Below are positions 43,961-52,398 of a stretch of 58,947 nucleotides of DNA, one piece after another. The notes under the pieces are model-generated. The model did no database searches. It was not told where the DNA came from and worked only from the letters and a program-made list of their open reading frames with translations. A program made the translations under genes and the position numbers. Every line of letters begins with the position of its first letter. The first letter of the stretch is position 1. This DNA comes from Hymenobacter roseosalivarius DSM 11622 (GTDB taxonomy: Bacteria; Bacteroidota; Bacteroidia; Cytophagales; Hymenobacteraceae): positions 1 through 58,947 of the forward strand of contig NZ_FWWW01000095.1 of NCBI RefSeq assembly GCF_900176135.1. The letters are read 5' to 3'.

Positions 43961-45274
43961 TTGGACCTTCTCGACGAACTCCGCTGGCGCGGAATGCTGC
44001 ACGATACGATGCCCGGCATGGCCGAACACCTGGCTGAAAATCAGCCCATCAGCGGCTACATCGGCTTCGACCCGACGGCCGCTTCCCTGCACATTGGCAA
44101 CCTGGCTACTATCATGCTGCTGGTGCATTTGCAGCGGGCCGGCCACCGGCCCGTAGCCCTCGTGGGCGGCGCCACCGGCATGATTGGCGACCCCTCGGGC
44201 AAGTCATCGGAGCGCAACCTGCTGGATGAAAACACGCTGCGCGGCAACCAGGCAGGCATTAAAGCGCAATTAGAGAAGTTCTTGGAGTTCAACGACTCGC
44301 CGACCGGGGCCGTGGTGGTCAATAATTACGACTGGTTTAAGGACTTTGGCTTCCTGCAATTTCTGCGCGATGTCGGTAAGCACCTCACGGTAAACTACAT
44401 GATGGCTAAGGACTCGGTAAAGCGCCGCCTGGGCACGCCCGAGGCCGAAGGCGAGCAGCGCGCCGAAGGCCTTTCTTACACCGAGTTCAGCTACCAGCTG
44501 TTGCAAGGCTACGACTTTCGCCACTTGTTCCAAACGCTGAACTGCACTCTGCAAATGGGCGGCTCCGACCAGTGGGGCAACATTACTACCGGCACCGAGC
44601 TGATCCGTCGCCTCGACGGCGGCAAGGCTTTCGCCCTCACCTGCCCGCTGGTCACGAAGGCCGATGGCAGCAAGTTCGGCAAGTCAGAAAGCGGCAACGT
44701 GTGGCTCTCACCGCAGATGACTTCACCCTACCAGTTCTATCAATTCTGGCTCAACGCCGCCGACGCTGACGCCAGCCGTCTTATTCGCGTGTTTACTTTG
44801 CTCAGCGAAACCGACATTCTGGAGTTGGAAGCGCAGCACGCCCCGGCACCGCACCAGCGCATTCTACAGAAAGCACTGGCCAAAGACGTTACCACCCGCG
44901 TCCACTCCGCCGAGGCGTATGAAGCAGCGGTAGCCGCGTCCGAAATTCTGTTCGGCAAAGGTGACCTGGAAGATTTGCAACGTCTCGACGAGCCTACGCT
45001 GCTTGACGTATTCGCCGGCGTACCGCGCCTGGAAGTGCCCCGCGAGCAGGCCAACAGTCTGCTGGTAGCCGATTTGCTCAGCGAAGCCACCCAATACCAG
45101 ATTTTTCCTTCCAAAAGCGAGGTTAAAAAGATGATTCAAGGCGGCGGGGTAAGCCTGAACCGTCAAAAAGTAGCCGCCGCTGATCAGGCTGTAGCGGAGC
45201 TGCCTTTGCTGCAGGATAAGTATCTGGTGGCCCAGAAAGGCAAAAAGAGCTACTTTCTGATTGCGCTGGTCTGA
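43961..45274 (+). CDS. tyrS: Tyrosyl-tRNA synthetase
   Basis: This 437-residue class I synthetase charges tRNA-Tyr. The HIGH-like motif is [11 protein letters not shown] (about 47-57), the KMSKS-like motif is KFGKSESGN (about 242-250), and Tyr-site residues are in GYIGFDPTA and YQLLQGYDF. The C-terminal S4 domain is at about 370-437 ([16 protein letters not shown]). The start is TTG at 43961: upstream in frame there are only repeat codons and a TGA, and the first ATG is at codon 12, inside the conserved start [13 protein letters not shown]. So a rare start codon is used. Confidence 0.94.
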   Translation: MDLLDELRWRGMLHDTMPGMAEHLAENQPISGYIGFDPTAASLHIGNLATIMLLVHLQRAGHRPVALVGGATGMIGDPSGKSSERNLLDENTLRGNQAGIKAQLEKFLEFNDSPTGAVVVNNYDWFKDFGFLQFLRDVGKHLTVNYMMAKDSVKRRLGTPEAEGEQRAEGLSYTEFSYQLLQGYDFRHLFQTLNCTLQMGGSDQWGNITTGTELIRRLDGGKAFALTCPLVTKADGSKFGKSESGNVWLSPQMTSPYQFYQFWLNAADADASRLIRVFTLLSETDILELEAQHAPAPHQRILQKALAKDVTTRVHSAEAYEAAVAASEILFGKGDLEDLQRLDEPTLLDVFAGVPRLEVPREQANSLLVADLLSEATQYQIFPSKSEVKKMIQGGGVSLNRQKVAAADQAVAELPLLQDKYLVAQKGKKSYFLIALV

Positions 45275-45349
45275 ACCACAGATTTCTGCGGATTTAGGGG
45301 CTTTTGCAGCTGACTATTACACTCGTGGCGCATCGTTAAATTAAGACAC

Positions 45350-45386
45350 AAAAAAGCCCCCCAGATTTATTCTGGGGGGCTTTTTT
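45350..45386. terminator. Bidirectional intrinsic terminator
   Basis: A6-GCCCCCCAGA and TCTGGGGGGC-T6 form a near-perfect stem with a short loop, between the convergent tyrS and histone H1-like genes. Each arm is a full inverted copy of the iterated motif. Confidence 0.93.
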
Positions 45387-45420
45387 GTAAGAATCTTCCA
45401 CGGAGTCCGTGGTTCAGACT

Positions 45421-45684
45421 TTACTTCTTCTTCGCTGGAGCGGCTTTCTTGGCAGCAGCGGGAGCGGCTTTCTTTGCGGCGGGAGCAGCTTTGGCACCAG
45501 CAGCTTCGCCGCTAGTGTTCTTCATGTTCTGCACTTCCGTGCGGATCTCTTGGGCCATGTTCTTCAACTCCTGCATTCCTTTGCGCACGCGGGTACCGGC
45601 GGCCGAGTTCTGCTTGTCGTAAAACTTGTCGAAGTCACCCTCGAGCGACATGACCAGGTCCTTGAGCTTGCTAAAATTGTTCAT
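45421..45684 (-). CDS. Histone H1-like protein
   Basis: An 87-residue protein. The N-terminal half is a helical, coiled-coil-like region (FSKLKDLVMSLEGDFDKFYDKQ), and the C-terminal 30 residues are Lys/Ala/Pro repeats (AAPAAKKAAPAAAKKAAP), like the tail of histone H1. Such small H1-like proteins are common in Bacteroidota and likely bind DNA non-specifically. It stands alone. Confidence 0.85.
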   Translation of the reverse strand: MNNFSKLKDLVMSLEGDFDKFYDKQNSAAGTRVRKGMQELKNMAQEIRTEVQNMKNTSGEAAGAKAAPAAKKAAPAAAKKAAPAKKK

Positions 45685-45932
45685 TGGAAAAGGGTTTATG
45701 GGGGAAGAAAGGTTGTTGTTGACTGGCCCTAATATACAGGGATTTCAAATACAAGCAATATTTCTATTTTTTTTCTAAAATGCCCCCCAGCGCTTAGTAG
45801 GGCGATTTTTACCCTTCTTACACCCTGATCAGCACTTTCTCAAATTCGAGCTTATATCGGCACAGTGCAAAAAACTACGCCGACAGCCATTAGGACTATT
45901 GGCGTGCGCGCTTCCATATATTGCTAAATTCA

Positions 45933-47177
45933 CTAGACTTGCACCGACGCAGTACTCTTGGAGTATAAGCCCTTATTGAGCTTTTCAGCCACTGCCTCGA
46001 AGGCCGTAATAGTCTGACGAACGTCTTCCAGCGTATGTACGGCCGTTGGGATAAGGCGAAGCATAATTACCCCCTTTGGAACGACCGGATAAACCACGAT
46101 AGAGCAGAAAATACCGTGATTCTCGCGTAAATCGAAGGTTATTTGGGTTGCGTCGGGGATTTCGCCACTCAGGAATACAGGAGTCACCGGCGACTGCGTA
46201 GTGCCGATATTGAAGCCCTTTTCCCGCAAACCGCTCTGCAACGCTCTAACCACTGTCCAGAGATTGTCTTTCAGCTCTGGTTGGGTGCGGAGCAACTCCA
46301 AACGCTTCATTGCACCGATTACAAGCGGCATAGGTAGCGATTTGGCGAAAATCTGGCTACGCATATTGTATCGCAAATATTCAATTACACTCTCAGGGCC
46401 TGCTACGAAGGCTCCGATGCTCGCCATGCTCTTCGCAAACGTTGAAAAATAAAGATCAATACCGTCCTGAACGCCTTGTTCTTCGCCCGCTCCGGCGCCC
46501 GTAGCGCCCATCGTGCCGAATCCGTGGGCATCATCAACGAGCAAGCGGAACTGATATTTTTCCTTCAGAGCCACTACTTCGCGCAGGTTGCCCTGGTTGC
46601 CCGACATCCCGAATACACCCTCGGTAATTACGAGAATACCGCCGCCGGTTTCGCCCACCATGCGGGTAGCCCGCTGGAGTTGCTTTTCCAGGCTTTCCAT
46701 ATCGTTGTGCGGATACACGAAGCGCTTGCCCTGGTGCAGCCGTACCCCATCGATAATGCAGGCATGCGACTCCGCGTCGTACACAATCACATCGTGGCGG
46801 TTCACCACCGCGTCGATGATAGACACGATGCCCTGATAGCCGAAGTTGAGTAGCAGCGCGTCGGGCTTCTGCACGAAGTCGGCCAGCTCAGCCTCCAGCT
46901 GCTCGTGCAGGTTGGAGTTGCCGCTCATAATACGGGCCCCCATGGGCGTACCCATGCCCCACTCAACGGCCGATTCGCCATCTACCCGACGCACTTCAGG
47001 GTGATTGGCCAGACCCAGGTAATTATTTAAGCTCCAAGTAAGCACTTCCTTCCCACGGAAAATCATGCGGGGCTTGATTTCGCCTTCTAGCTTGGGAAAA
47101 GTAAAGTAGCCGTGCGCGTAATGCGAGTGGCTGCCCAATGGGCCGCGGTTGGAAGCAATCTTCTCGAAAAGATCCAC
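45933..47177 (-). CDS. PLP-dependent alpha-oxoamine synthase, probable serine palmitoyltransferase
   Basis: A 414-residue fold-type I enzyme of the SPT/KBL/BioF group. The PLP lysine is in TFAKSMASIGAFV; DDAHGFGTMG holds the ring-binding Asp and His. Bacteroidota use such an enzyme to make sphingoid bases from serine and acyl-CoA; glycine acetyltransferase or BioF activity is not excluded. The start is set at GTG 47177 (VDLFEKIASNRGPLG). The upstream ATG at 47246 falls inside the TAACTTTG promoter element, so it would not be in the mRNA. Confidence 0.82.
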   Translation of the reverse strand: MDLFEKIASNRGPLGSHSHYAHGYFTFPKLEGEIKPRMIFRGKEVLTWSLNNYLGLANHPEVRRVDGESAVEWGMGTPMGARIMSGNSNLHEQLEAELADFVQKPDALLLNFGYQGIVSIIDAVVNRHDVIVYDAESHACIIDGVRLHQGKRFVYPHNDMESLEKQLQRATRMVGETGGGILVITEGVFGMSGNQGNLREVVALKEKYQFRLLVDDAHGFGTMGATGAGAGEEQGVQDGIDLYFSTFAKSMASIGAFVAGPESVIEYLRYNMRSQIFAKSLPMPLVIGAMKRLELLRTQPELKDNLWTVVRALQSGLREKGFNIGTTQSPVTPVFLSGEIPDATQITFDLRENHGIFCSIVVYPVVPKGVIMLRLIPTAVHTLEDVRQTITAFEAVAEKLNKGLYSKSTASVQV

Positions 47178-47243
47178 GGAGGAATAAATTAAATGTGAAA
47201 TGAATACGGCAGTAGTATACTGGGCACAACTACCGAGTTTGTG

Positions 47244-47251
47244 CAAAGTTA
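47244..47251 (-). promoter_or_regulatory. Promoter -7 element of the SPT-like gene (TAACTTTG)
   Basis: TAACTTTG matches TAnnTTTG on the minus strand. Transcription would begin near 47237, leaving a 5' UTR of about 60 bases before GTG 47177. It decides against the ATG at 47246. Confidence 0.6.
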
Positions 47252-47476
47252 TGGCAATTCACGAAGGTAACTGCCAAAGATGGGGCTTTCTACTTTGCTG
47301 GGGCAGCACAAAAATGCCCCCCAGCACTTCCCCAAGCCGACAGATTGGTGTTTCTTTGGGCTAAGTTAGCGGTAAATTGTTCCTTGTCAGTTTCCAGTAT
47401 AGCACAAAAAACTGACTTTGTAGTCCTCCTAAGCGGGTAGCACAGCGTCCTCTTCCCGCATTCCCACCCCACCTCC

Positions 47477-48988
47477 ATGAAGCAAATAAAAAAACTATTG
47501 GTCGCCAACCGGGGCGAAATCGCGCTGCGCGTGCTGCGCTCGGCTAAGGAAATGGGCATTCAGACCGTAGCTATCTACAGTGAGGCCGACCGCCAGGCCT
47601 TGCATGTGCGCTACGCCGACGAGGCCGTGTGCGTGGGCGGCCCCCAATCGAGCGAAAGCTACCTGCGCGGCGACAAGATTTTGGCCGTCTGCCGCCAGCT
47701 TGGCGTGGATGCCATTCACCCCGGCTACGGCTTTCTGAGCGAAAACGCCACCTTCGCCCGGCAGGTGAAGGAGGCCGGCCTGATCTTCGTTGGCCCTACG
47801 CCCGAGGCGATGGAGCTGATGGGCTCCAAGCTGGCCGCCAAAGCCGCCGTGGCGCACTTCAACATCCCGATGGTGCCCGGCACCGAAGAAGCCATCACCG
47901 ACGTGGAGGCAGCCAAAGCCGTAGCCCGCCAGGTCGGCTTTCCGATTCTGATCAAGGCCTCGGCCGGGGGCGGCGGCAAAGGCATGCGCATTGTGAATGC
48001 CGAGAGCGAGTTTGAGGAGCAGATGCAACTGGCCGTATCGGAGGCTACCAGCGCGTTCGGCGACGGTGCTGTGTTTATCGAGAAGTACATCGGCTCGCCC
48101 CGCCACATCGAGATTCAGGTGCTGGGCGATGAGCACGGTAACATCGTGCATTTGTTTGAGCGCGAATGCAGCATTCAGCGCCGCCACCAGAAGGTGATTG
48201 AGGAGGCACCTTCCTCGGTGCTGACGCCTGAGCTGCGCGAGCAGATGGGCCGCGCCGCCGTCGACGTGGCCCGCGCCTGCCACTATACCGGGGCCGGCAC
48301 CGTGGAGTTTCTGCTCGACGAAAACCATAACTTCTACTTCCTGGAGATGAATACCCGCCTCCAGGTCGAGCACCCCGTCACGGAGCAGATCACGGGACTT
48401 GACCTGGTGAAAGAGCAGATTCGGGTGGCCCAGGGCCTGCCCCTGCCCTTCCAGCAAGCCGACCTCACCATTACCGGCCACGCCCTGGAACTGCGCGTGT
48501 ACGCCGAAGACCCGGCCAATAACTTCCTGCCCGATATCGGCACACTCACCACCTACGTGCGCCCCCAGGGCCCCGGCGTGCGCGTCGACGACGGCTTCGA
48601 GCAGGGCATGGACATCCCTATTTACTACGACCCGATGATTGCCAAGCTCGTCACCTTCGGCAAGGACCGCGCGGAAGCAATTGCCCGCATGCTTCGCGCC
48701 ATCGACGAGTACCAGATTACCGGCATCCAAACAACGCTGTCCTTTGGCCGCTACGTGCTTCAGCACCCGGCCTTCGTAGGGGGCAATTTCGACACGAACT
48801 TTATCCGCGACCACTTCACCCCCGCCGATTTAACTCCTACCACCGACGACGAAGCCGAAATCAACAAGCTAGCCGCTGTGCTGGGCGCCATGCTGCTCAC
48901 GGCGAAGAAACCCCAAGTTGACGGCGCTACGGCAGCTGCTAGTGTGACTGGCTCGGCGTGGAAGCGGAACCGCTTGGGCGTGCGGTAA
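47477..48988 (+). CDS. accC: Biotin carboxylase subunit (acetyl- or acyl-CoA carboxylase)
   Basis: A 503-residue ATP-grasp enzyme that carboxylates biotin on its carrier protein. Motifs: KKLLVANRGEIALRV at the start, GGGGKGMR (about 164-171), EKYIGSPRHIEIQVLGD, EMNTRLQVEHPVTEQ. It is about 50 residues longer than E. coli AccC, with the segment GGNFDTNFIRDHF followed by an acidic tail and SAWKRNRLGVR. This resembles subunits of acyl- or propionyl-CoA carboxylases in Bacteroidota. No accB or carboxyltransferase gene is adjacent, so the partner is unknown. Confidence 0.9.
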   Translation: MKQIKKLLVANRGEIALRVLRSAKEMGIQTVAIYSEADRQALHVRYADEAVCVGGPQSSESYLRGDKILAVCRQLGVDAIHPGYGFLSENATFARQVKEAGLIFVGPTPEAMELMGSKLAAKAAVAHFNIPMVPGTEEAITDVEAAKAVARQVGFPILIKASAGGGGKGMRIVNAESEFEEQMQLAVSEATSAFGDGAVFIEKYIGSPRHIEIQVLGDEHGNIVHLFERECSIQRRHQKVIEEAPSSVLTPELREQMGRAAVDVARACHYTGAGTVEFLLDENHNFYFLEMNTRLQVEHPVTEQITGLDLVKEQIRVAQGLPLPFQQADLTITGHALELRVYAEDPANNFLPDIGTLTTYVRPQGPGVRVDDGFEQGMDIPIYYDPMIAKLVTFGKDRAEAIARMLRAIDEYQITGIQTTLSFGRYVLQHPAFVGGNFDTNFIRDHFTPADLTPTTDDEAEINKLAAVLGAMLLTAKKPQVDGATAAASVTGSAWKRNRLGVR

Positions 48989-49014
48989 ACCGCAGCTACT
49001 TATTCGGCGCTGCA

Positions 49015-49045
49015 ACACCACAAAGCCGCCCCGGCTTTGTGGTGT
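49015..49045. terminator. Perfect 14-bp hairpin after accC
   Basis: ACACCACAAAGCCG pairs perfectly with its complement across CCC, 27 bases after the accC stop. No T-run follows, so it may be a stability hairpin or a weak terminator. Confidence 0.6.
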
Positions 49046-49128
49046 CGGGTAAGGACAAGCTGTATTGGCCGAGCTTTTGGTTTGTATGCTTCCCTTTTTA
49101 CTAGGCCAGCCAAAAACAGAGTATCCTC

Positions 49129-49848
49129 TTAAACCAAATCTGACAGCTGCCTTACCCCAAGCGTCCGCTCACGGGTGAAGCCTTCCCCGAACTCTACTCC
49201 TATCAAATGTCCGAACTCCCGGGCTCGGGCTTCCATAAACTTGGAAAAGGCGGGCGTGGACAAATAGGTAACCAGCTCGGTGCTGTTAGCATTAAAGAAC
49301 TGGCTTTTGAACGCTTGAATTGCCTCCCACTTCTTATCCCAGAACTCCGATATATCCACCACAAAGTCGGGCGCAATCTGCCGGTCCTGTATGTAGTGGT
49401 ACACCAATCGGGGCCGCCAGGCCGCTTGGGGCTGGCCGTTTTCGTCCAGGGTTTCTATCATCTTCAGCCCCGATAGAAAGCACGATTCGGAGGCTAACTG
49501 AGAGCCGCGGCCGTGGTCCGGGTGGCGGTCGTGGATGGCATTGAGCAGCACGATATCGGGCTGATAGCGGCGCACGGCGGCAATTATTGGCAATTGGTGC
49601 TCCCGGTCATTCTGGAAAAAACCGTCGGACAATCCTAAGTTTTCGCGGGCGTGTAAGCCTAGTATTTTGGAAGCGGCGGCCGCCTCTGCTGCCCGTATTT
49701 CAGGTGTCCCACGCGTGCCTAACTCTCCTCGCGTTAAGTCGACTATTCCTATCTTTTTGCCTTGGGCGGCGGCGGCTAGCAAGGTGCCGGCACAGGACAT
49801 TTCCGCGTCGTCGGGGTGGGCAGCGATGGCCAGAATATCTAATTTCAT
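49129..49848 (-). CDS. bshB1: Bacillithiol biosynthesis deacetylase BshB1
   Basis: A 239-residue zinc-dependent LmbE-family enzyme that deacetylates GlcNAc-malate in the bacillithiol pathway. The zinc motif is AHPDDAE (10-16), the third ligand is in HDRHPDHGRG, and ESCFLSGL follows. Start MKLDILAIAAHPDD is standard. bshA and bshC are not in the window. It suggests the host uses bacillithiol as its thiol. Confidence 0.94.
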   Translation of the reverse strand: MKLDILAIAAHPDDAEMSCAGTLLAAAAQGKKIGIVDLTRGELGTRGTPEIRAAEAAAASKILGLHARENLGLSDGFFQNDREHQLPIIAAVRRYQPDIVLLNAIHDRHPDHGRGSQLASESCFLSGLKMIETLDENGQPQAAWRPRLVYHYIQDRQIAPDFVVDISEFWDKKWEAIQAFKSQFFNANSTELVTYLSTPAFSKFMEARAREFGHLIGVEFGEGFTRERTLGVRQLSDLV

Positions 49849-49856
49849 GTTATTTT

Positions 49857-49932
49857 AAATGGTTGGCTGGTTAAATGGCTGATGTTCTATACGGTTGTTA
49901 GAACGACCAACCATTTAACCAGCCAACCATTT
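49857..49932. repeat. Perfect 22-bp inverted repeat of GGTTGGCTGGTTAAATGG type
   Basis: Arms 49857-49878 and 49911-49932 are perfect complements around a 32-base loop. They are built from GGTTGGCTGGTTAAATGG words. It fills the gap between the M23 peptidase (upstream) and bshB1, a few bases from each gene end. Similar in style, but not in sequence, to the hairpin at 33882. Confidence 0.9.
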
Positions 49933-49942
49933 TGCCATTCAT

Positions 49943-51055
49943 TTATTTAACCCGCAGCGTACGACCGATGCGCAGAGTACCCGTGCCACCATTCAGACGC
50001 TTGATCTGGCTAACGGAAACACCGTATTTCTGGGCAATTTCGGACAGCGTATCGCCGCTACGGACGCGATGCGTTACGACTCTTCGGGCGGCTGATGGCT
50101 TACTACTGCTTGTGGAGCGCGAGCGGCTTTGAACAGCCCGGCTGTAGTAGTTAAACAAAGCCGAGGTAATTTGAAAATTGTCCTGGCGGAGCTTATAATC
50201 CGGAAAGTCATACATCCGCTCGGGGTCGATGGGGTTGCCTTCATAGCGTACCTCGTAGTGCAGGTGTGAGCCCGTACTACGGCCAGTATTGCCCCCCAGC
50301 CCTATAACCTGTCCAGCTTTAACAAAGGTACCCGTCGTGACCAAGGCCTTGCTCATGTGGCCGTAGAGGGTTTCGATGCCGTTATAATGACGCACTAGCA
50401 GATAATTGCCGTAGCCGCTGCCATCCCATTTCGAGATGCGCACCACCCCATCGAAGGCAGCCCGTACGGAGTCGCCGGTTTCCAGATCCAAATCGACGCC
50501 GTAATGCCAGCGACTACCCCGGAAGCCAAAATCGGAGGTGGTAGGCGTGGTTTCCAGCGGCATCTTGGCGTAGCGCTTCCGGGGCGGATCTACTAACTTC
50601 AGGGTCAACGTATCACGCAGCCGACGACCATCCACCCGATACGGATTGATGTTGCGGGTATCCCAGATAGAGTAATAGCCGGCCACTTTCACCCATGCAC
50701 TGTCGATGCGAACTTCATCGGACATTTCTACAATGTGCTGCTCGCCTTCGTTAAGCGAGGTGGTATCCTCACTAACTAAGGACAGCTTTTTGGCTGGGTT
50801 AAAGAAGATGGATTTAGCCGCTTCCGAGTTGTCATCGGGCAGATCTTCCGTCTTTATCAGAACAGTCGTATCAGGCCGTACGTAGCGGATCGTGGGCGAT
50901 TTTATGCGGAAGAAATCCTTCCGCTGGCCCGCCGAGCCACCCTTGGCTTTCGGCTGGGGGGCTTTTCGGCGTTGGGCCTGGGCTGAGGTGGGCCACGCGA
51001 GTAGCAGCCCAATCAGTAACAGGAGCAGTAGCCCGTATTTTAAAAAATTCAACAA
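49943..51055 (-). CDS. M23 family peptidoglycan endopeptidase with LysM domain
   Basis: A 370-residue exported protein. The signal peptide (about 1-28) ends SAQAQ. The M23 domain (about 185-290) has the zinc ligands in HYGVD and SHLHYEV and the catalytic-site GHMSK. A C-terminal LysM domain (about 325-370; VRSGDTLSEIAQKYGVSV) binds glycan. It should cut cell-wall cross-links. The mRNA runs into bshB1 across the 49857 hairpin. Confidence 0.93.
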   Translation of the reverse strand: MLNFLKYGLLLLLLIGLLLAWPTSAQAQRRKAPQPKAKGGSAGQRKDFFRIKSPTIRYVRPDTTVLIKTEDLPDDNSEAAKSIFFNPAKKLSLVSEDTTSLNEGEQHIVEMSDEVRIDSAWVKVAGYYSIWDTRNINPYRVDGRRLRDTLTLKLVDPPRKRYAKMPLETTPTTSDFGFRGSRWHYGVDLDLETGDSVRAAFDGVVRISKWDGSGYGNYLLVRHYNGIETLYGHMSKALVTTGTFVKAGQVIGLGGNTGRSTGSHLHYEVRYEGNPIDPERMYDFPDYKLRQDNFQITSALFNYYSRAVQSRSRSTSSSKPSAARRVVTHRVRSGDTLSEIAQKYGVSVSQIKRLNGGTGTLRIGRTLRVK

Positions 51056-51254
51056 AAGCGAATGGCGTTGAGGCGTTCCTCACCCCTAGGGGGCAGTTTT
51101 CAAGATAGCAAGGTAAGTAACCAAACGTGAATGCGTGGTGGCTAGTGTGTGGAGAAAGACGAAGAGTCCGGAAAACTCAAATCAATGAAATGTCAGGCCA
51201 GGCAAGTCAAAGTATTTTGCTCAGCCTGACCTGACTCTCTCCTCAAATAATCTC

Positions 51255-52202
51255 TTAATGCTCGCCTAAAGCAGCCAGATAGCGTTCAGCATCCAAAGCG
51301 GCCATGCAGCCCGTACCGGCAGCCGTTACGGCCTGCCGATAAGTATAATCCTGCACATCACCACAAGCAAACACGCCATCCACGTTGGTTTTGGATGAGC
51401 CCGGAATCGTTTTTAAATAGCCTTGCTCATCATGGTGCATAAAGGGCTGAAAAATCTTTGAGTTGGGCTCATGCCCGATAGCGACAAAGAAGCCCTCGAC
51501 AGGGATTTCACGCGTTTCATGCGTCAATGTATTCTTCACGCGTACGGCTTCTACGGCGTGCTCGCCCAGAATTTCGTCCGTCACGGTATTCCACAGCACT
51601 TCAATCTTCGGGTTATCAGTGACCCGCTTCTGCATAATTTTTGAAGCGCGCATCTCTCCCTTACGCACAATCATGTACACTTTCGAGCACAGATTGGCCA
51701 GATAAGTTGCCTCCTCAGCCGCCGTGTCGCCGGCACCCACAATAGCTACTTCCTTCCCGCGATAGAAGAACCCATCGCAAACAGCGCAAGCTGATACACC
51801 CGAGCCATTCAGTCGCGCCTCCGACTCCAAACCCAGCCACTTTGCCGAGGCGCCAGTAGCAATAATCACGGTGTCAGCGGTGATGGTTTTATGCTCGTCA
51901 ATGGTTACTTGGTGCGGGTGCCCCGAAAAATCAACGGCCGTGGCCAGACCATAACGAACATCAGTCCCGAAGCGCGACGCCTGGTTCTTCAAATCCTCCA
52001 TCATAGCCGGTCCCATCACTCCATCCGGGTAACCGGGAAAGTTCTCGACATCATTGGTAATCGTAAGCTGTCCGCCAGGCTGCAAGCCCTGATACATGAC
52101 AGGCTGCATGTTGGCACGGGCCGCATAAATAGCTGCGGTATAGCCAGCTGGCCCCGAGCCGATAATTAAACACTTGATGTGTTCTGAATTGGTATGTTCC
52201 AT
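51255..52202 (-). CDS. trxB: Thioredoxin-disulfide reductase
   Basis: A 315-residue NADPH flavoenzyme that reduces thioredoxin. FAD motif GSGPAGYTAAIYAARA (about 15-30), redox pair CAVC (about 138-141), NADPH motif GAGDTAAEEA (about 157-166) and C-terminal GVFACGDVQD. Length is normal. Single-gene unit between the M23 gene and the sigma factor gene. Confidence 0.96.
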   Translation of the reverse strand: MEHTNSEHIKCLIIGSGPAGYTAAIYAARANMQPVMYQGLQPGGQLTITNDVENFPGYPDGVMGPAMMEDLKNQASRFGTDVRYGLATAVDFSGHPHQVTIDEHKTITADTVIIATGASAKWLGLESEARLNGSGVSACAVCDGFFYRGKEVAIVGAGDTAAEEATYLANLCSKVYMIVRKGEMRASKIMQKRVTDNPKIEVLWNTVTDEILGEHAVEAVRVKNTLTHETREIPVEGFFVAIGHEPNSKIFQPFMHHDEQGYLKTIPGSSKTNVDGVFACGDVQDYTYRQAVTAAGTGCMAALDAERYLAALGEH

Positions 52203-52349
52203 TGCTGGTGAAAGCAGAGATGCAATAAAAAAGTGAATGTAGTGCTGGCGCTTACTTCAGCCTTAAACGCCAAAGCAATAGTAGCAAAAATGCCCCCCAG
52301 TTCTTATATAAGAATAATATGCTGGGGCTTTACTAACGCCACATGTAAC

Positions 52350-52380
52350 AAAAAACCCCAACGAATAGGCTGGGGTTTTT
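52350..52380. terminator. Intrinsic terminator after the sigma factor gene
   Basis: A6-CCCCA pairs with TGGGG-T5 around a 10-base loop. It lies at the 3' side of the minus-strand sigma factor gene (stop at 52399). An exact iterated-motif copy (52385-52394) sits between the two. A second, imperfect hairpin of motif type lies at 52286-52331. Confidence 0.8.
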
Positions 52381-52398
52381 AAAGCTGGGGGGCAAAAT

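Noticed and set aside
47495..48814. 439-codon ORF antisense to accC
   Set aside because: It mirrors the GC-rich codon pattern of accC, has no recognisable domain, and the sense frame is an unmistakable biotin carboxylase.
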